DNA from: SR-FBR-E99 sp963732365 | GTDB lineage: Bacteria; Bacteroidota; Bacteroidia; Bacteroidales; VadinHA17 | Direction: 5' to 3' | Assembly: GCA_963732365.1 (NCBI GenBank) | Contig: CAVSZC010000007.1 | Coordinates: 248,001-312,000, forward strand | DNA length: 64,000 nt | In this document: piece by piece, positions 57,487 through 64,000 of the stretch | Layout: every line of letters starts with the position of its first letter | How positions within the stretch are numbered: the first letter of the stretch is position 1 | The notes under the pieces: model-generated | The model's input: only the letters and a program-made list of their open reading frames with translations | What the model was told of the DNA's origin: nothing | Databases searched by the model: none | Made by a program: the position numbers and the translations under genes

Positions 57487-59451
57487 TTAAATTGTAAATA
57501 ATGAGATCACCATCTGTATAAGAAAAATAAATTTTGTCATCATGCGACCAGATGCCGTGAATTGAGGATCATCAGTCCACGAGTTATTGATCCTGTTGAT
57601 ATCAAGGTCGATCTTGTCCTCGGGATCTACTATGACCCTGGTAACCTTCCTGGTACCCGTGTATTCAAAGTCCATGAATCGTTCCTTTCCGTCCCACTCT
57701 TCAATGACCTCCTCACCATCATCAAAACGGACGAGCACCTCAACCGGCAGCATCATTCCACCGATCCTTTCTATTCCTACCCTGGCAAGATAGAGGGTGT
57801 CACTCTTACGGTCACTGCGGGTAAATGTTACTGAATCTCCGTCAGCTATGCCTGAATAACCTGTAATTTTCCTGCTGGTAACCCCTGAAACCCTGTAATC
57901 GCATATCTCTGTCCCGTAAAGGACCTGGTCAAAGAACCAGTTCATGTCATTGCCAAACTTTTCACCGTGCTCTTTTCTCACAACATCATTTACCGTTACA
58001 ATGAAATCCTTTCCCGACGGATGTTTGAAGGCCCATCTCCTGTAGTACTCGCGGAAGACGTTATCCATTGTCTCAGTGCTTATTATCCCTTCGAGAGTGT
58101 GCAGCCATGTTGCTGCCTTCTGATATGACATCATCCCGTATGTTCCGTGGGGATAGAGCCATGAGGGCAGATCATTTGTGGCGGCCTGTCTTGATTGAGA
58201 GCCGATATAACTGGTTCTGGCCATGTCTGCGTCTGAAAACTTTACAAAAGGCAACCTGATAATGCCGTACCCGCCACCATAGTAGTGATCAACTATCCGC
58301 TCTTCCCAGTATGAGTTCACCCCCTCGTCGAGCCATGGCTCTTCAAACTCATTACTGGCAAGTATACCCATGAAGTAGGCATGGCCGAACTCATGTATCG
58401 ATACCATCTCTGCCATCTTCAGGAACGGTGGTATCAGGCCGCTGCCTGCAGATGTGAATATCGTTGTGTACTCCATCCCGCCAGCTCCTGCCCCCTCCAT
58501 GGGAGGATCGACAAAGGTAAGATGAGGCCACGGATACGGTCCCACCCTGGCATCAAGGTACTCGAGTCCGTTTTTTACGGCATTGATTTGGTTATCAGCT
58601 ATCTTAAGACCTTTCTCTGATGTGAGGAACGTTATCTCCACTCCTCTCCATTTATCCCTCACAACCTTGTATCCCGGCCATGCGGTCCAGGCAAAATCAA
58701 CTATATCTTCTGCTCTCCACCGTATTTTCCTGGTGCCGTCACCGTTATCTATCTCCTCGACGAGCTGTCCTCCCGATCCTGCAACATACTCGGAAGGGAT
58801 TGTGACTGAGACATTATAGACGGAATGGTTTGAATAAAACTCGGAGTTAGGGTGAAACTGGTGGCAGTTCCATCCGTCACTCTCCCGCTGTCTCATTCCG
58901 GCCGTTTCATAAACACCAAATTTCGGGAACCACTGGGCAACCCAGAAATAGTCCTTATTGAAGCCTGTCCGCACAATGGGAGAAGGAAGTTTCGATTCAA
59001 AGAGAATATTCAGTTTCAGTGTATCACCAGGCTGCACCGGCTGGGGAAGGTCAATATGAAGCACTGTCCGGTCATTAATGTTACCGTCGTCAGGGGCAAC
59101 ATAATGCATTGTCATTGTCAGGTCGTTACCGTACTCATCACTCATCCGGTTTATTCTTACATAACCCCAGCCCTCATCTCCGGCAGGAGACCAGCGGCCT
59201 GATGAAGCAAACGAGCTTTTATTGCTGCTGAAGGCATTCAGATAGAGATGAAGCAATGCATGGTCAACTGGCATGGCTGATCTGTTCACCCACCATGCCG
59301 TCATATCGCCCGTTACCGTTTTGCTTTCCGTATCAAGCACGGCAGCAATGTCATAGCCTGTTGTCCTTTCGCTCAGCGGAACATCAAAGATCACCTGACC
59401 TCTCATGATTGCCGGGATGAATACCAGTAAAATAAATAGTGACCGTCTCAT
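57487..59451 (-). CDS. M1 family zinc metallopeptidase
   Basis: Exported aminopeptidase-like enzyme, 654 aa, signal peptide to about residue 18 (IMRG). The M1 N-terminal beta domain covers about 30-260. The catalytic domain shows GAGGMEYTT (near 321, in place of GxMEN) and the zinc site HEFGHAYF (His353, His357) followed by Glu376 in WLDEGVNSY, the standard HExxH-x18-E. YQKAATWLHTLEGIIS follows near 460. The Tyr in GGMEY instead of Asn is a change seen in several bacterial members, which may alter amino-terminal recognition. The C-terminus ends in a hydrophobic segment (FIFLIQMVISLF), perhaps a membrane anchor. Confidence 0.9.
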   Translation of the reverse strand: MRRSLFILLVFIPAIMRGQVIFDVPLSERTTGYDIAAVLDTESKTVTGDMTAWWVNRSAMPVDHALLHLYLNAFSSNKSSFASSGRWSPAGDEGWGYVRINRMSDEYGNDLTMTMHYVAPDDGNINDRTVLHIDLPQPVQPGDTLKLNILFESKLPSPIVRTGFNKDYFWVAQWFPKFGVYETAGMRQRESDGWNCHQFHPNSEFYSNHSVYNVSVTIPSEYVAGSGGQLVEEIDNGDGTRKIRWRAEDIVDFAWTAWPGYKVVRDKWRGVEITFLTSEKGLKIADNQINAVKNGLEYLDARVGPYPWPHLTFVDPPMEGAGAGGMEYTTIFTSAGSGLIPPFLKMAEMVSIHEFGHAYFMGILASNEFEEPWLDEGVNSYWEERIVDHYYGGGYGIIRLPFVKFSDADMARTSYIGSQSRQAATNDLPSWLYPHGTYGMMSYQKAATWLHTLEGIISTETMDNVFREYYRRWAFKHPSGKDFIVTVNDVVRKEHGEKFGNDMNWFFDQVLYGTEICDYRVSGVTSRKITGYSGIADGDSVTFTRSDRKSDTLYLARVGIERIGGMMLPVEVLVRFDDGEEVIEEWDGKERFMDFEYTGTRKVTRVIVDPEDKIDLDINRINNSWTDDPQFTASGRMMTKFIFLIQMVISLFTI

Positions 59452-59532
59452 CTGTTGAAAATTGGTGATTAGCGATTTAAAGATAAACTAAAAATCACCT
59501 GCATAGATCAGTCAGCAACAGATTTGGGTATC

Positions 59533-60555
59533 TCAGGGAATAATCCTGTACTTTTTCAGGATGTCACCTGCATTCATCATGTAATCAAGATATTGCGCCC
59601 GCTGGTATGTCCGTTTGAGTCTTGTGTCCTTCAGTGATAGCTTTCCGCGGAAGCTGTCGGTATCGGCATAGCCTTTGGCATCCATCCATTTTTCAATCTC
59701 CTCTGTCATTGACCTGAGAGCGTCAATACCGTTACGGTACATGACGCTGACAACCTGTACGGCATCGGCACCGGCAAGTATCATCTTGATCACATCACCG
59801 CCTGAATAGATGCCGGTTGTTGAGCATACAGATGCATTGATATTGCCATAGAGGATACCCGTAAAACGAAGAGGCAGCCTGAGGTCTTCGCTGCTGCTGA
59901 GGTTATACGGGAAGGTATGTCGTTCATTATAAATATCCACATCGGGTTGCAGGAGCCTGTTAAAGATGACTATCGCGTCTGCCCCTGCCTTGTCAAGGGC
60001 GGAAATGAACTGCAGCGGATTTGTATAAAATGGACTTAATTTGACAGCGACGGGGATATTGACCGCTCCCTTCACCTTACGTAATGTCTCAGTCTGTTTG
60101 CTCTCGATCGTATCTCTCATCACCCCTGAATCGACCGGCAATGTATAGAAATTAAGTTCTATGCCGTTTATCCCTGTCTCAGCCACCCTGATGGCATATT
60201 CAATCCAGGTATCGTCATTCAGCGCATTAAGACTCGCGAACAGGGGTATAGTAACCGCATCGCGCGCCCTCCGGAGTTTCAGAAGATACTCCGTCGGCGA
60301 TGAAGGGACCGAACGTGAGTTTGGGAACAGTGTCACCATCTCGGCATTACGATCTTCATATTCTGTCTTAAGCTCAAAGAGTTCGAGATTCTCAAGCTGC
60401 ACCTGCTCTTCAAACAGTGATTTGTAGACTATCGCTGAGGCGCCGGCAGCTTCCATCTTCTTAAGGTTTTCTGTATCGGTGGTAAGGCTGCTTGCCCCGG
60501 CAATGATGGGATTCTTCAGTTCCAGCCCCATGTAATGCGTTCTCAGATCTGCCAT
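59533..60555 (-). CDS. dihydroorotate dehydrogenase-like FMN protein
   Basis: A 340-aa TIM-barrel flavoprotein of the PyrD-like group. Motifs: MGLELKNPIIAGASSLTTD at the N-terminus, INIPVAVKLSPFYTNPLQF-type strand (VNIPVAVKLSPF near 170), DAIVIFNRLLQPDVD near 190, and the FMN-phosphate loop GGDVIKMILAGADAVQVVSV near 255. The dihydroorotate-binding Asn and Cys/Ser pattern of true PyrD is not evident: the usual catalytic residue region reads IELNFYTLPV. It is therefore probably a relative with another substrate rather than the pyrimidine enzyme. It stands alone on the minus strand. Confidence 0.82.
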   Translation of the reverse strand: MADLRTHYMGLELKNPIIAGASSLTTDTENLKKMEAAGASAIVYKSLFEEQVQLENLELFELKTEYEDRNAEMVTLFPNSRSVPSSPTEYLLKLRRARDAVTIPLFASLNALNDDTWIEYAIRVAETGINGIELNFYTLPVDSGVMRDTIESKQTETLRKVKGAVNIPVAVKLSPFYTNPLQFISALDKAGADAIVIFNRLLQPDVDIYNERHTFPYNLSSSEDLRLPLRFTGILYGNINASVCSTTGIYSGGDVIKMILAGADAVQVVSVMYRNGIDALRSMTEEIEKWMDAKGYADTDSFRGKLSLKDTRLKRTYQRAQYLDYMMNAGDILKKYRIIP

Positions 60556-60713
60556 GACTTTTTTATCCTGATTAATTGCTTTTTGTCTGCATGAAAGGGA
60601 TCAGAATGATGGCATCATGCCACACATGCTGAAAGGTGTTATCCTGAAAACTAAACAAATTTCAATGGTAAAAGTTCCCGCATAATTATTAAAAGAGGTT
60701 CGGTGACGGGGCC

Positions 60714-60747
60714 GAAAAAAAAGACGGCCGGTATAGTCCGGCCGTCT
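60714..60747 (-). terminator. rho-independent terminator after the glutathione peroxidase gene
   Basis: On the minus strand, perfect 10-bp arms AGACGGCCGG (60747-60738) and CCGGCCGTCT (60731-60722) with a 6-base loop are followed by eight T residues (60722-60715). It begins 23 bp after the glutathione peroxidase stop codon. Confidence 0.93.
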
Positions 60748-60770
60748 CTGCTATTGAGGTGACAGATATA

Positions 60771-61331
60771 TTATTTTGCCTGAGTGAAGATTCCCTTGGT
60801 AACCCAGTTCACCACCTCGTCTGAGAGAGGCTTGACGCCAGACTTTAAGTAGCCCACCAGTTTGCCATTTTCGTCTATAAGATATTTCTGGAAGTTCCAT
60901 GACACCTCAGAATCGAGGACGCCGTTGGCAGATGCTTTTGTCAGCCACTGGTAGAGCGGGTGCATGTCATCGCCCTTTACTGATATCTTAGCCATCATCG
61001 GAAATGTGACGCCATATTTACTGTCGCAGAACTCTTTTATCTCTTCATTGGTACCCGGTTCCTGCTCCCTGAAGTTGTTTGCGGGGAATCCGATGATAAC
61101 AAGATTCTTGTTGTATGCTTTATGAAGTAGTTCAAGGTCTTTATACTGTGGCGTATAGCCGCATTTTGAAGCGGTGTTCACTACCATCACCTTCTTACCC
61201 TTCAGGTCAGCCATGCTGAAGTCTTCACCGTCGATAGTCTGTACTGTGAAGTCATAGAACGATTTCTGTGACATAGTCGGTGCTATAATGAATGCCATAA
61301 GGGCCAAAAATGTGATCATTCTCTTTTTCAT
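60771..61331 (-). CDS. glutathione peroxidase family protein (Cys type), exported
   Basis: Thiol peroxidase of 186 aa with a signal peptide (about 1-21), so probably periplasmic. The peroxidatic Cys57 is in NTASKCGYTPQY. The catalytic Gln motif (FPCNQF in most members) reads FPANNF (84-87), with Asn86 in place of Gln. Trp145-Asn146 complete the tetrad in WNFQKYL. Cys102 in EFCDSKYG is in place to be the resolving Cys, which suggests a thioredoxin-type electron donor rather than glutathione. It removes hydrogen or lipid peroxides. A clear terminator follows. Confidence 0.9.
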   Translation of the reverse strand: MKKRMITFLALMAFIIAPTMSQKSFYDFTVQTIDGEDFSMADLKGKKVMVVNTASKCGYTPQYKDLELLHKAYNKNLVIIGFPANNFREQEPGTNEEIKEFCDSKYGVTFPMMAKISVKGDDMHPLYQWLTKASANGVLDSEVSWNFQKYLIDENGKLVGYLKSGVKPLSDEVVNWVTKGIFTQAK

Positions 61332-61530
61332 TGTATTTTTTTTATGTTTTACCTATAACAATTCAGGTGCCAAAAGGTTTCTGAGGCAGTAATAAAACCT
61401 CTCAAGGGCTGAAATTACGAAAATCTTTCTATTTTTGCACTCTCTTTTCTGCCGCCTTTGTCCCGATAAGAAGGTACTACGACATAGAAAGGCCTCCTTC
61501 TCCGCCAGTTGGCGGATTCGGAGGTCAAAG

Positions 61531-61605
61531 CGGGGTATAGCGCAGTCCGGTTAGCGCATCTGGTTTGGGACCAGAGGGCCGCAGGTTCGAATCCTGCTAC
61601 CCCGA
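61531..61605 (+). tRNA. tRNA-Pro (anticodon TGG)
   Basis: A 75-nt cloverleaf can be drawn completely: acceptor arms CGGGGTA / TACCCCG, D arm GCGC-GCGC, anticodon stem TCTGG / CCAGA with loop TTTGGGA (anticodon TGG), variable loop GGGCC, T arm GCAGG-TTCGAAT-CCTGC, discriminator A. CCA is not encoded. A strong hairpin terminator follows at 61607. Confidence 0.97.
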
Positions 61606-61606
61606 C

Positions 61607-61655
61607 AAAGAAAAGCCTGTCCACGCCTAACGGCGGGGACAGGCTTTTCTTTTTG
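61607..61655 (+). terminator. hairpin terminator of the tRNA-Pro gene
   Basis: Perfect 16-bp arms begin AAAGAAAAGCCTGTCC (61607-61622) and GGACAGGCTTTTCTTT (61637-61652), with an inner CGCC/GGCG stem in the loop, ending in a T-rich run. It begins 2 bases after the tRNA. Confidence 0.9.
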
Positions 61656-61765
61656 CTGACGCGTTGACAGCTTGCTGGCATAAGCGGAAGGAAAAAGAAA
61701 AGTCTGAAGCGAACGAAGTGAGCGACAGGCTTTTGTTTTAGTCACCCCAAAGGCAGTGATCATGA

Positions 61766-61788
61766 CCCCGACACCCTGGGTGTCGGGG
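61766..61788. repeat. perfect 11-bp-arm palindrome
   Basis: CCCCGACACCC (61766-61776), one-base loop T, GGGTGTCGGGG (61778-61788). It lies in the 239-bp gap between tRNA-Pro and the DUF1566 lipoprotein gene, which also holds a degenerate copy of the tRNA terminator arm (GACAGGCTTTTGTTTT near 61724). It might terminate transcription of the convergent lipoprotein gene, but no T-run follows on the minus strand. Confidence 0.7.
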
Positions 61789-61844
61789 GAGTAACCCTGC
61801 AATCCCTTCTTAAGATAAATTACCGCTCGATATTACCTTATCAA

Positions 61845-62435
61845 TCAGAAACTTCTCACAGCACGCACGCGTGTATTGAAGTCTTTATAGGTGGGAAGCG
61901 AGCTTCCGTTACCGAAATAAATGGATGTCGCACCTTCCGGACTGAATTCTGTTGAACTCCACCACTCTTCATCGGGCATGCCAATCGCAGACTTATTGAG
62001 GTACAACTGGTATAATTCACCTGAACTGGGTAAATACCAATCGCTATAGCCACCCGATACCAGGTCATAACATAATCTGGCTGCATAGTTTCCTGTTCCC
62101 TGACTGGAAACAATTTTGTTTGTGTTTGCATTCCCTGTGCCAATATCTGCACCTGTAGCACCTGTTGTGATAAAACTGCCGTTGGACCATGTGATCAGGG
62201 TTCCCAGGTCGCTCGCAGAGACTATTAACCCATGCTGAACCTTTGCGTCATACCCCTGATCGTTAGATTGCAGTATGTAAGCAATTTTACCCCCCTGGTA
62301 ACTTTGACCTAAGACGAGAACTGTCTGGTTATTATTGTCATCATTGTCATCATCGTCCTTGTCACATCCGTTAAGAATGAACATCGGTCCGATGACTAAT
62401 AATAGGTAAAGCCCTACCCTTTTTTTCATTGACAT
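61845..62435 (-). CDS. DUF1566-domain lipoprotein
   Basis: A 196-aa lipoprotein: lipobox ILNGC (Cys near residue 24) followed by an acidic linker DKDDDDNDDNNN. The DUF1566 (Lcl-like C-type-lectin-fold) domain covers the rest, with GLIVSASDLGTLITWSN, ARLCYDLVSGGYSDWYLPS, ELYQLYLNKS, EEWWSSTEFS and the terminal FNTRVRAVRSF. This domain occurs in surface proteins and is thought to bind ligands. It stands alone after the tRNA region. The ATG codons at 62435 and 62429 are both usable. Confidence 0.85.
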   Translation of the reverse strand: MSMKKRVGLYLLLVIGPMFILNGCDKDDDDNDDNNNQTVLVLGQSYQGGKIAYILQSNDQGYDAKVQHGLIVSASDLGTLITWSNGSFITTGATGADIGTGNANTNKIVSSQGTGNYAARLCYDLVSGGYSDWYLPSSGELYQLYLNKSAIGMPDEEWWSSTEFSPEGATSIYFGNGSSLPTYKDFNTRVRAVRSF

Positions 62436-62552
62436 AGATATTTATATCAAAGTTATTCAAGCTCAGCGACGAAGCCAAGTTTATTTCTTTCTATGTGATT
62501 GTAAACCAACCTGCTTTTAAAACTATTCTTTACAAGATTTATTAGTGCCGCA

Positions 62553-64000
62553 TTACTTGATAACTTTCGGAATCTCATTCTGAATCATCAGATCTATCTG
62601 TGATCCGAAACTCTTTACCTGCCGGGCATAATTGTCAAGTGCCTTTATCTGGAGGTCAGCCGGCTTACCGGGATAACCGTTCACGGCTCCGTATATCTCC
62701 GCGATGTTCTCTCTAAGCCTCACCTGACCTGTTATTCCGCCCTCTCCCGCCTGGGTGGCCGATATCTTCTCATGCATATCGTTGCAAGTAGTAATGAGTG
62801 TGTTTATCTTTTTCAGACTCTTCCCTTTTGCCGTTAATGCCTTCGATTGCAATGTATCCCTGGTATCCAGTATCTTCTGGTCAACTGCAGCAAGCTCCTC
62901 AAGAAGTGCATACGCTCTCATGAGGGTCTCTCTCTGAAGCTTCCTGTCAGCCTCCGGGTGTTTCCAGTCCGGACTGTCATGCAGAATCAGGTCAGTGGTA
63001 TAAGTTTCAGATCCCTTTATCAGCCTGACCGAATATTTCCCGGCAGGGTAAGCGGGACCGAATGCGGCTTCTCCGAGAATGTTGGGAGATTTCGGCACTT
63101 TCGGCGGATCCATCACGGTCGCAACGCTCACTATGTTGATCCCCTTCCGGTTACCGGCAGGAAGTTTTTTAAGAAGCTCTCCATCTGAGTTATATATCTC
63201 AAGATACATCTCACCAAACACATGTCTCTTCTTAAGGTAGTAACAGATGGTCGCCGCTGATGACGGATTTGATCCTGTAAATTCTGAATCGCCGGGAAAA
63301 TCCTGAACGCCTGCCCCTGACGGAAAATAGTATGGCCTGACAGGCAGAAATGCAAACTCCTGATCCATGACAGCCTGCGTGAGATTCCTGAGTGGTGTCA
63401 GGTCGTCAATAATGATTATCCCTCTCCCATGGGTTGCCAATACAAGATCATTCTGTTCATACTGGAAAGCCATGTCATAAATACCTGTCTGCGGTATCTT
63501 GTTTTTTAACCTGACCCACCCCTTACCATGGTCAGTACTGATAAACAAACCCATTTCGGTTCCCAGGAAGATCAGATCCTGATTGACGGGGTCCTGCTTG
63601 ATCACGTGACAGAAGCCCTTTACTTCATTTGTAGCCAGTGAGCTCCATGTCTTTCCAAGGTCACCGGTATGGTAAATATATGGCTTCATGTCTCCGTTCC
63701 GGTGGGCATCAACCGTCACCCAGGCAGCATTCTTATTGTAATTGTCAGCATCGATGGATGAGATAAAAGCCAATGGAGGCAGCCCGGGAACAGCATCATT
63801 GAGTTTTGTCCATGTCTTGCCACCGTCTGTTGTAAGCTGTATGTTACCGTCGTCAGTACCCGCCCAGATGATATTCTCATCGAGAGGAGACTCAGATACG
63901 GCAAAAATGGTTGTATTGTTTTCTGCAGTGCTGTTGTCAATGGTCAGCCCTCCCGATTGCTCCTGCTGCTGACGAAGCGGGTCATCTGTTGTAAGGTCAG
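62553..64000 (-). CDS. BNR/sortilin-type repeat protein, 5' end outside the window
   Basis: The 3' part (about 482 codons) of a larger exported protein. The frame stays open to the window edge (first complete codon at 63998), so the gene begins beyond position 64000. Asp-box motifs TTDGGKTWTKLN near the edge, HTGDLGKTWSSL and STDHGKGWVRLK show a VPS10/BNR beta-propeller (sortilin-like, about the first 170 residues here), ending with VLATHGRGIIIIDDL. A beta domain follows (FGPAYPAGKYSVRLIKGSETYT), then a C-terminal helical segment (EADRKLQRETLMRAYALLEEL to the end) typical of this family. The function is unknown; such proteins are exported and often labelled as glycosyl hydrolases without proof. 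Confidence 0.82.
   Translation of the reverse strand, partial: DLTTDDPLRQQQEQSGGLTIDNSTAENNTTIFAVSESPLDENIIWAGTDDGNIQLTTDGGKTWTKLNDAVPGLPPLAFISSIDADNYNKNAAWVTVDAHRNGDMKPYIYHTGDLGKTWSSLATNEVKGFCHVIKQDPVNQDLIFLGTEMGLFISTDHGKGWVRLKNKIPQTGIYDMAFQYEQNDLVLATHGRGIIIIDDLTPLRNLTQAVMDQEFAFLPVRPYYFPSGAGVQDFPGDSEFTGSNPSSAATICYYLKKRHVFGEMYLEIYNSDGELLKKLPAGNRKGINIVSVATVMDPPKVPKSPNILGEAAFGPAYPAGKYSVRLIKGSETYTTDLILHDSPDWKHPEADRKLQRETLMRAYALLEELAAVDQKILDTRDTLQSKALTAKGKSLKKINTLITTCNDMHEKISATQAGEGGITGQVRLRENIAEIYGAVNGYPGKPADLQIKALDNYARQVKSFGSQIDLMIQNEIPKVIK

Noticed and set aside
59533..60555. Pyrimidine-pathway dihydroorotate dehydrogenase (PyrD)
   Set aside because: The orotate-binding and catalytic residues of PyrD are not apparent, and no other pyr genes are nearby; kept as PyrD-like only.
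61415..61802. Two minus-strand open frames across the tRNA-Pro region
   Set aside because: They run through the complete cloverleaf and its terminator and encode low-quality Arg/Ser-rich sequence; coding is very unlikely.

Overview
The window reads as chromosomal DNA of a member of the Bacteroidota, probably the order Bacteroidales or a close relative. It carries a SusC/SusD outer-membrane pair, many lipoproteins with a Bacteroidota-style lipobox, TAnnTTTG-type promoter elements, a single-chain PurL and a light/B12-type MerR regulator. I see no rRNA, CRISPR array, phage or insertion sequence. One tRNA-Pro lies near the right end.

Region by region. (1) 1-4.5 kb: three peptidyl-prolyl isomerases and a DUF3127 protein, then peptidyl-dipeptidase Dcp. 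(2) 4.6-38.3 kb: a very large locus that I interpret as a peptidoglycan / N-acetylmuramic acid (MurNAc) salvage island. It falls into three blocks. Block A (minus, 16.2 to 4.6 kb) has an NlpC/P60 endopeptidase, a dipeptide epimerase, a tandem-SIS GKRP-like protein, a sodium:solute symporter, SusC, SusD and a DUF4397 lipoprotein. The exo-MurNAc-ase NamZ lies divergently. Block B (minus, 34.3 to 17.9 kb) is a compact eight-gene operon: Amidase_3 with a golvesin-like insert, glycosyltransferase 2, DUF4922 (frameshifted), SpoIID/LytB, GH9 + polysaccharide deacetylase (frameshifted), AmpG-like permease, FAD/Fe-S D-2-hydroxyacid dehydrogenase, and NagB fused to a PIG-L-like deacetylase. Block C (plus, 34.5 to 38.3 kb) has a MurK-like kinase, MurQ, a FadR-type regulator and a serine hydrolase.

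These genes fit one pathway. Amidase, endopeptidase, SpoIID-type lytic enzyme and NamZ would take murein apart. SusCD, AmpG and the symporter would import the pieces. The kinase and MurQ would give GlcNAc-6-P plus D-lactate. The dehydrogenase would burn the D-lactate, and the deacetylase-NagB fusion could take GlcNAc-6-P to fructose-6-P. Blocks B and C diverge from a 199-bp region that holds a TGTCA-N6-TGACA palindrome between two promoter-like elements, a plausible operator for the FadR-type regulator.

(3) 38.4-46.8 kb: a secreted protein with a lysozyme-like motif pattern, a photolyase with a tocopherol-cyclase-like partner, an outer-membrane protein and PurL. (4) 46.9-52.7 kb: a small lipoprotein and a five-gene overlapping operon of heterodisulfide-reductase-like (Hdr/Qmo-like) subunits ending in a membrane subunit, probably a quinone-linked electron-transfer complex. 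(5) 52.8-64 kb: a CarH/LitR-like regulator, a fasciclin lipoprotein, a DUF2961 (GH172-type) protein, a membrane protein, an M1 peptidase, a dihydroorotate-dehydrogenase-like protein, glutathione peroxidase, tRNA-Pro, a DUF1566 lipoprotein and the 3' part of a BNR/sortilin-type protein that runs off the window.

Two genes in block B carry single-base frameshifts. Whether these are real or sequencing errors cannot be decided here.
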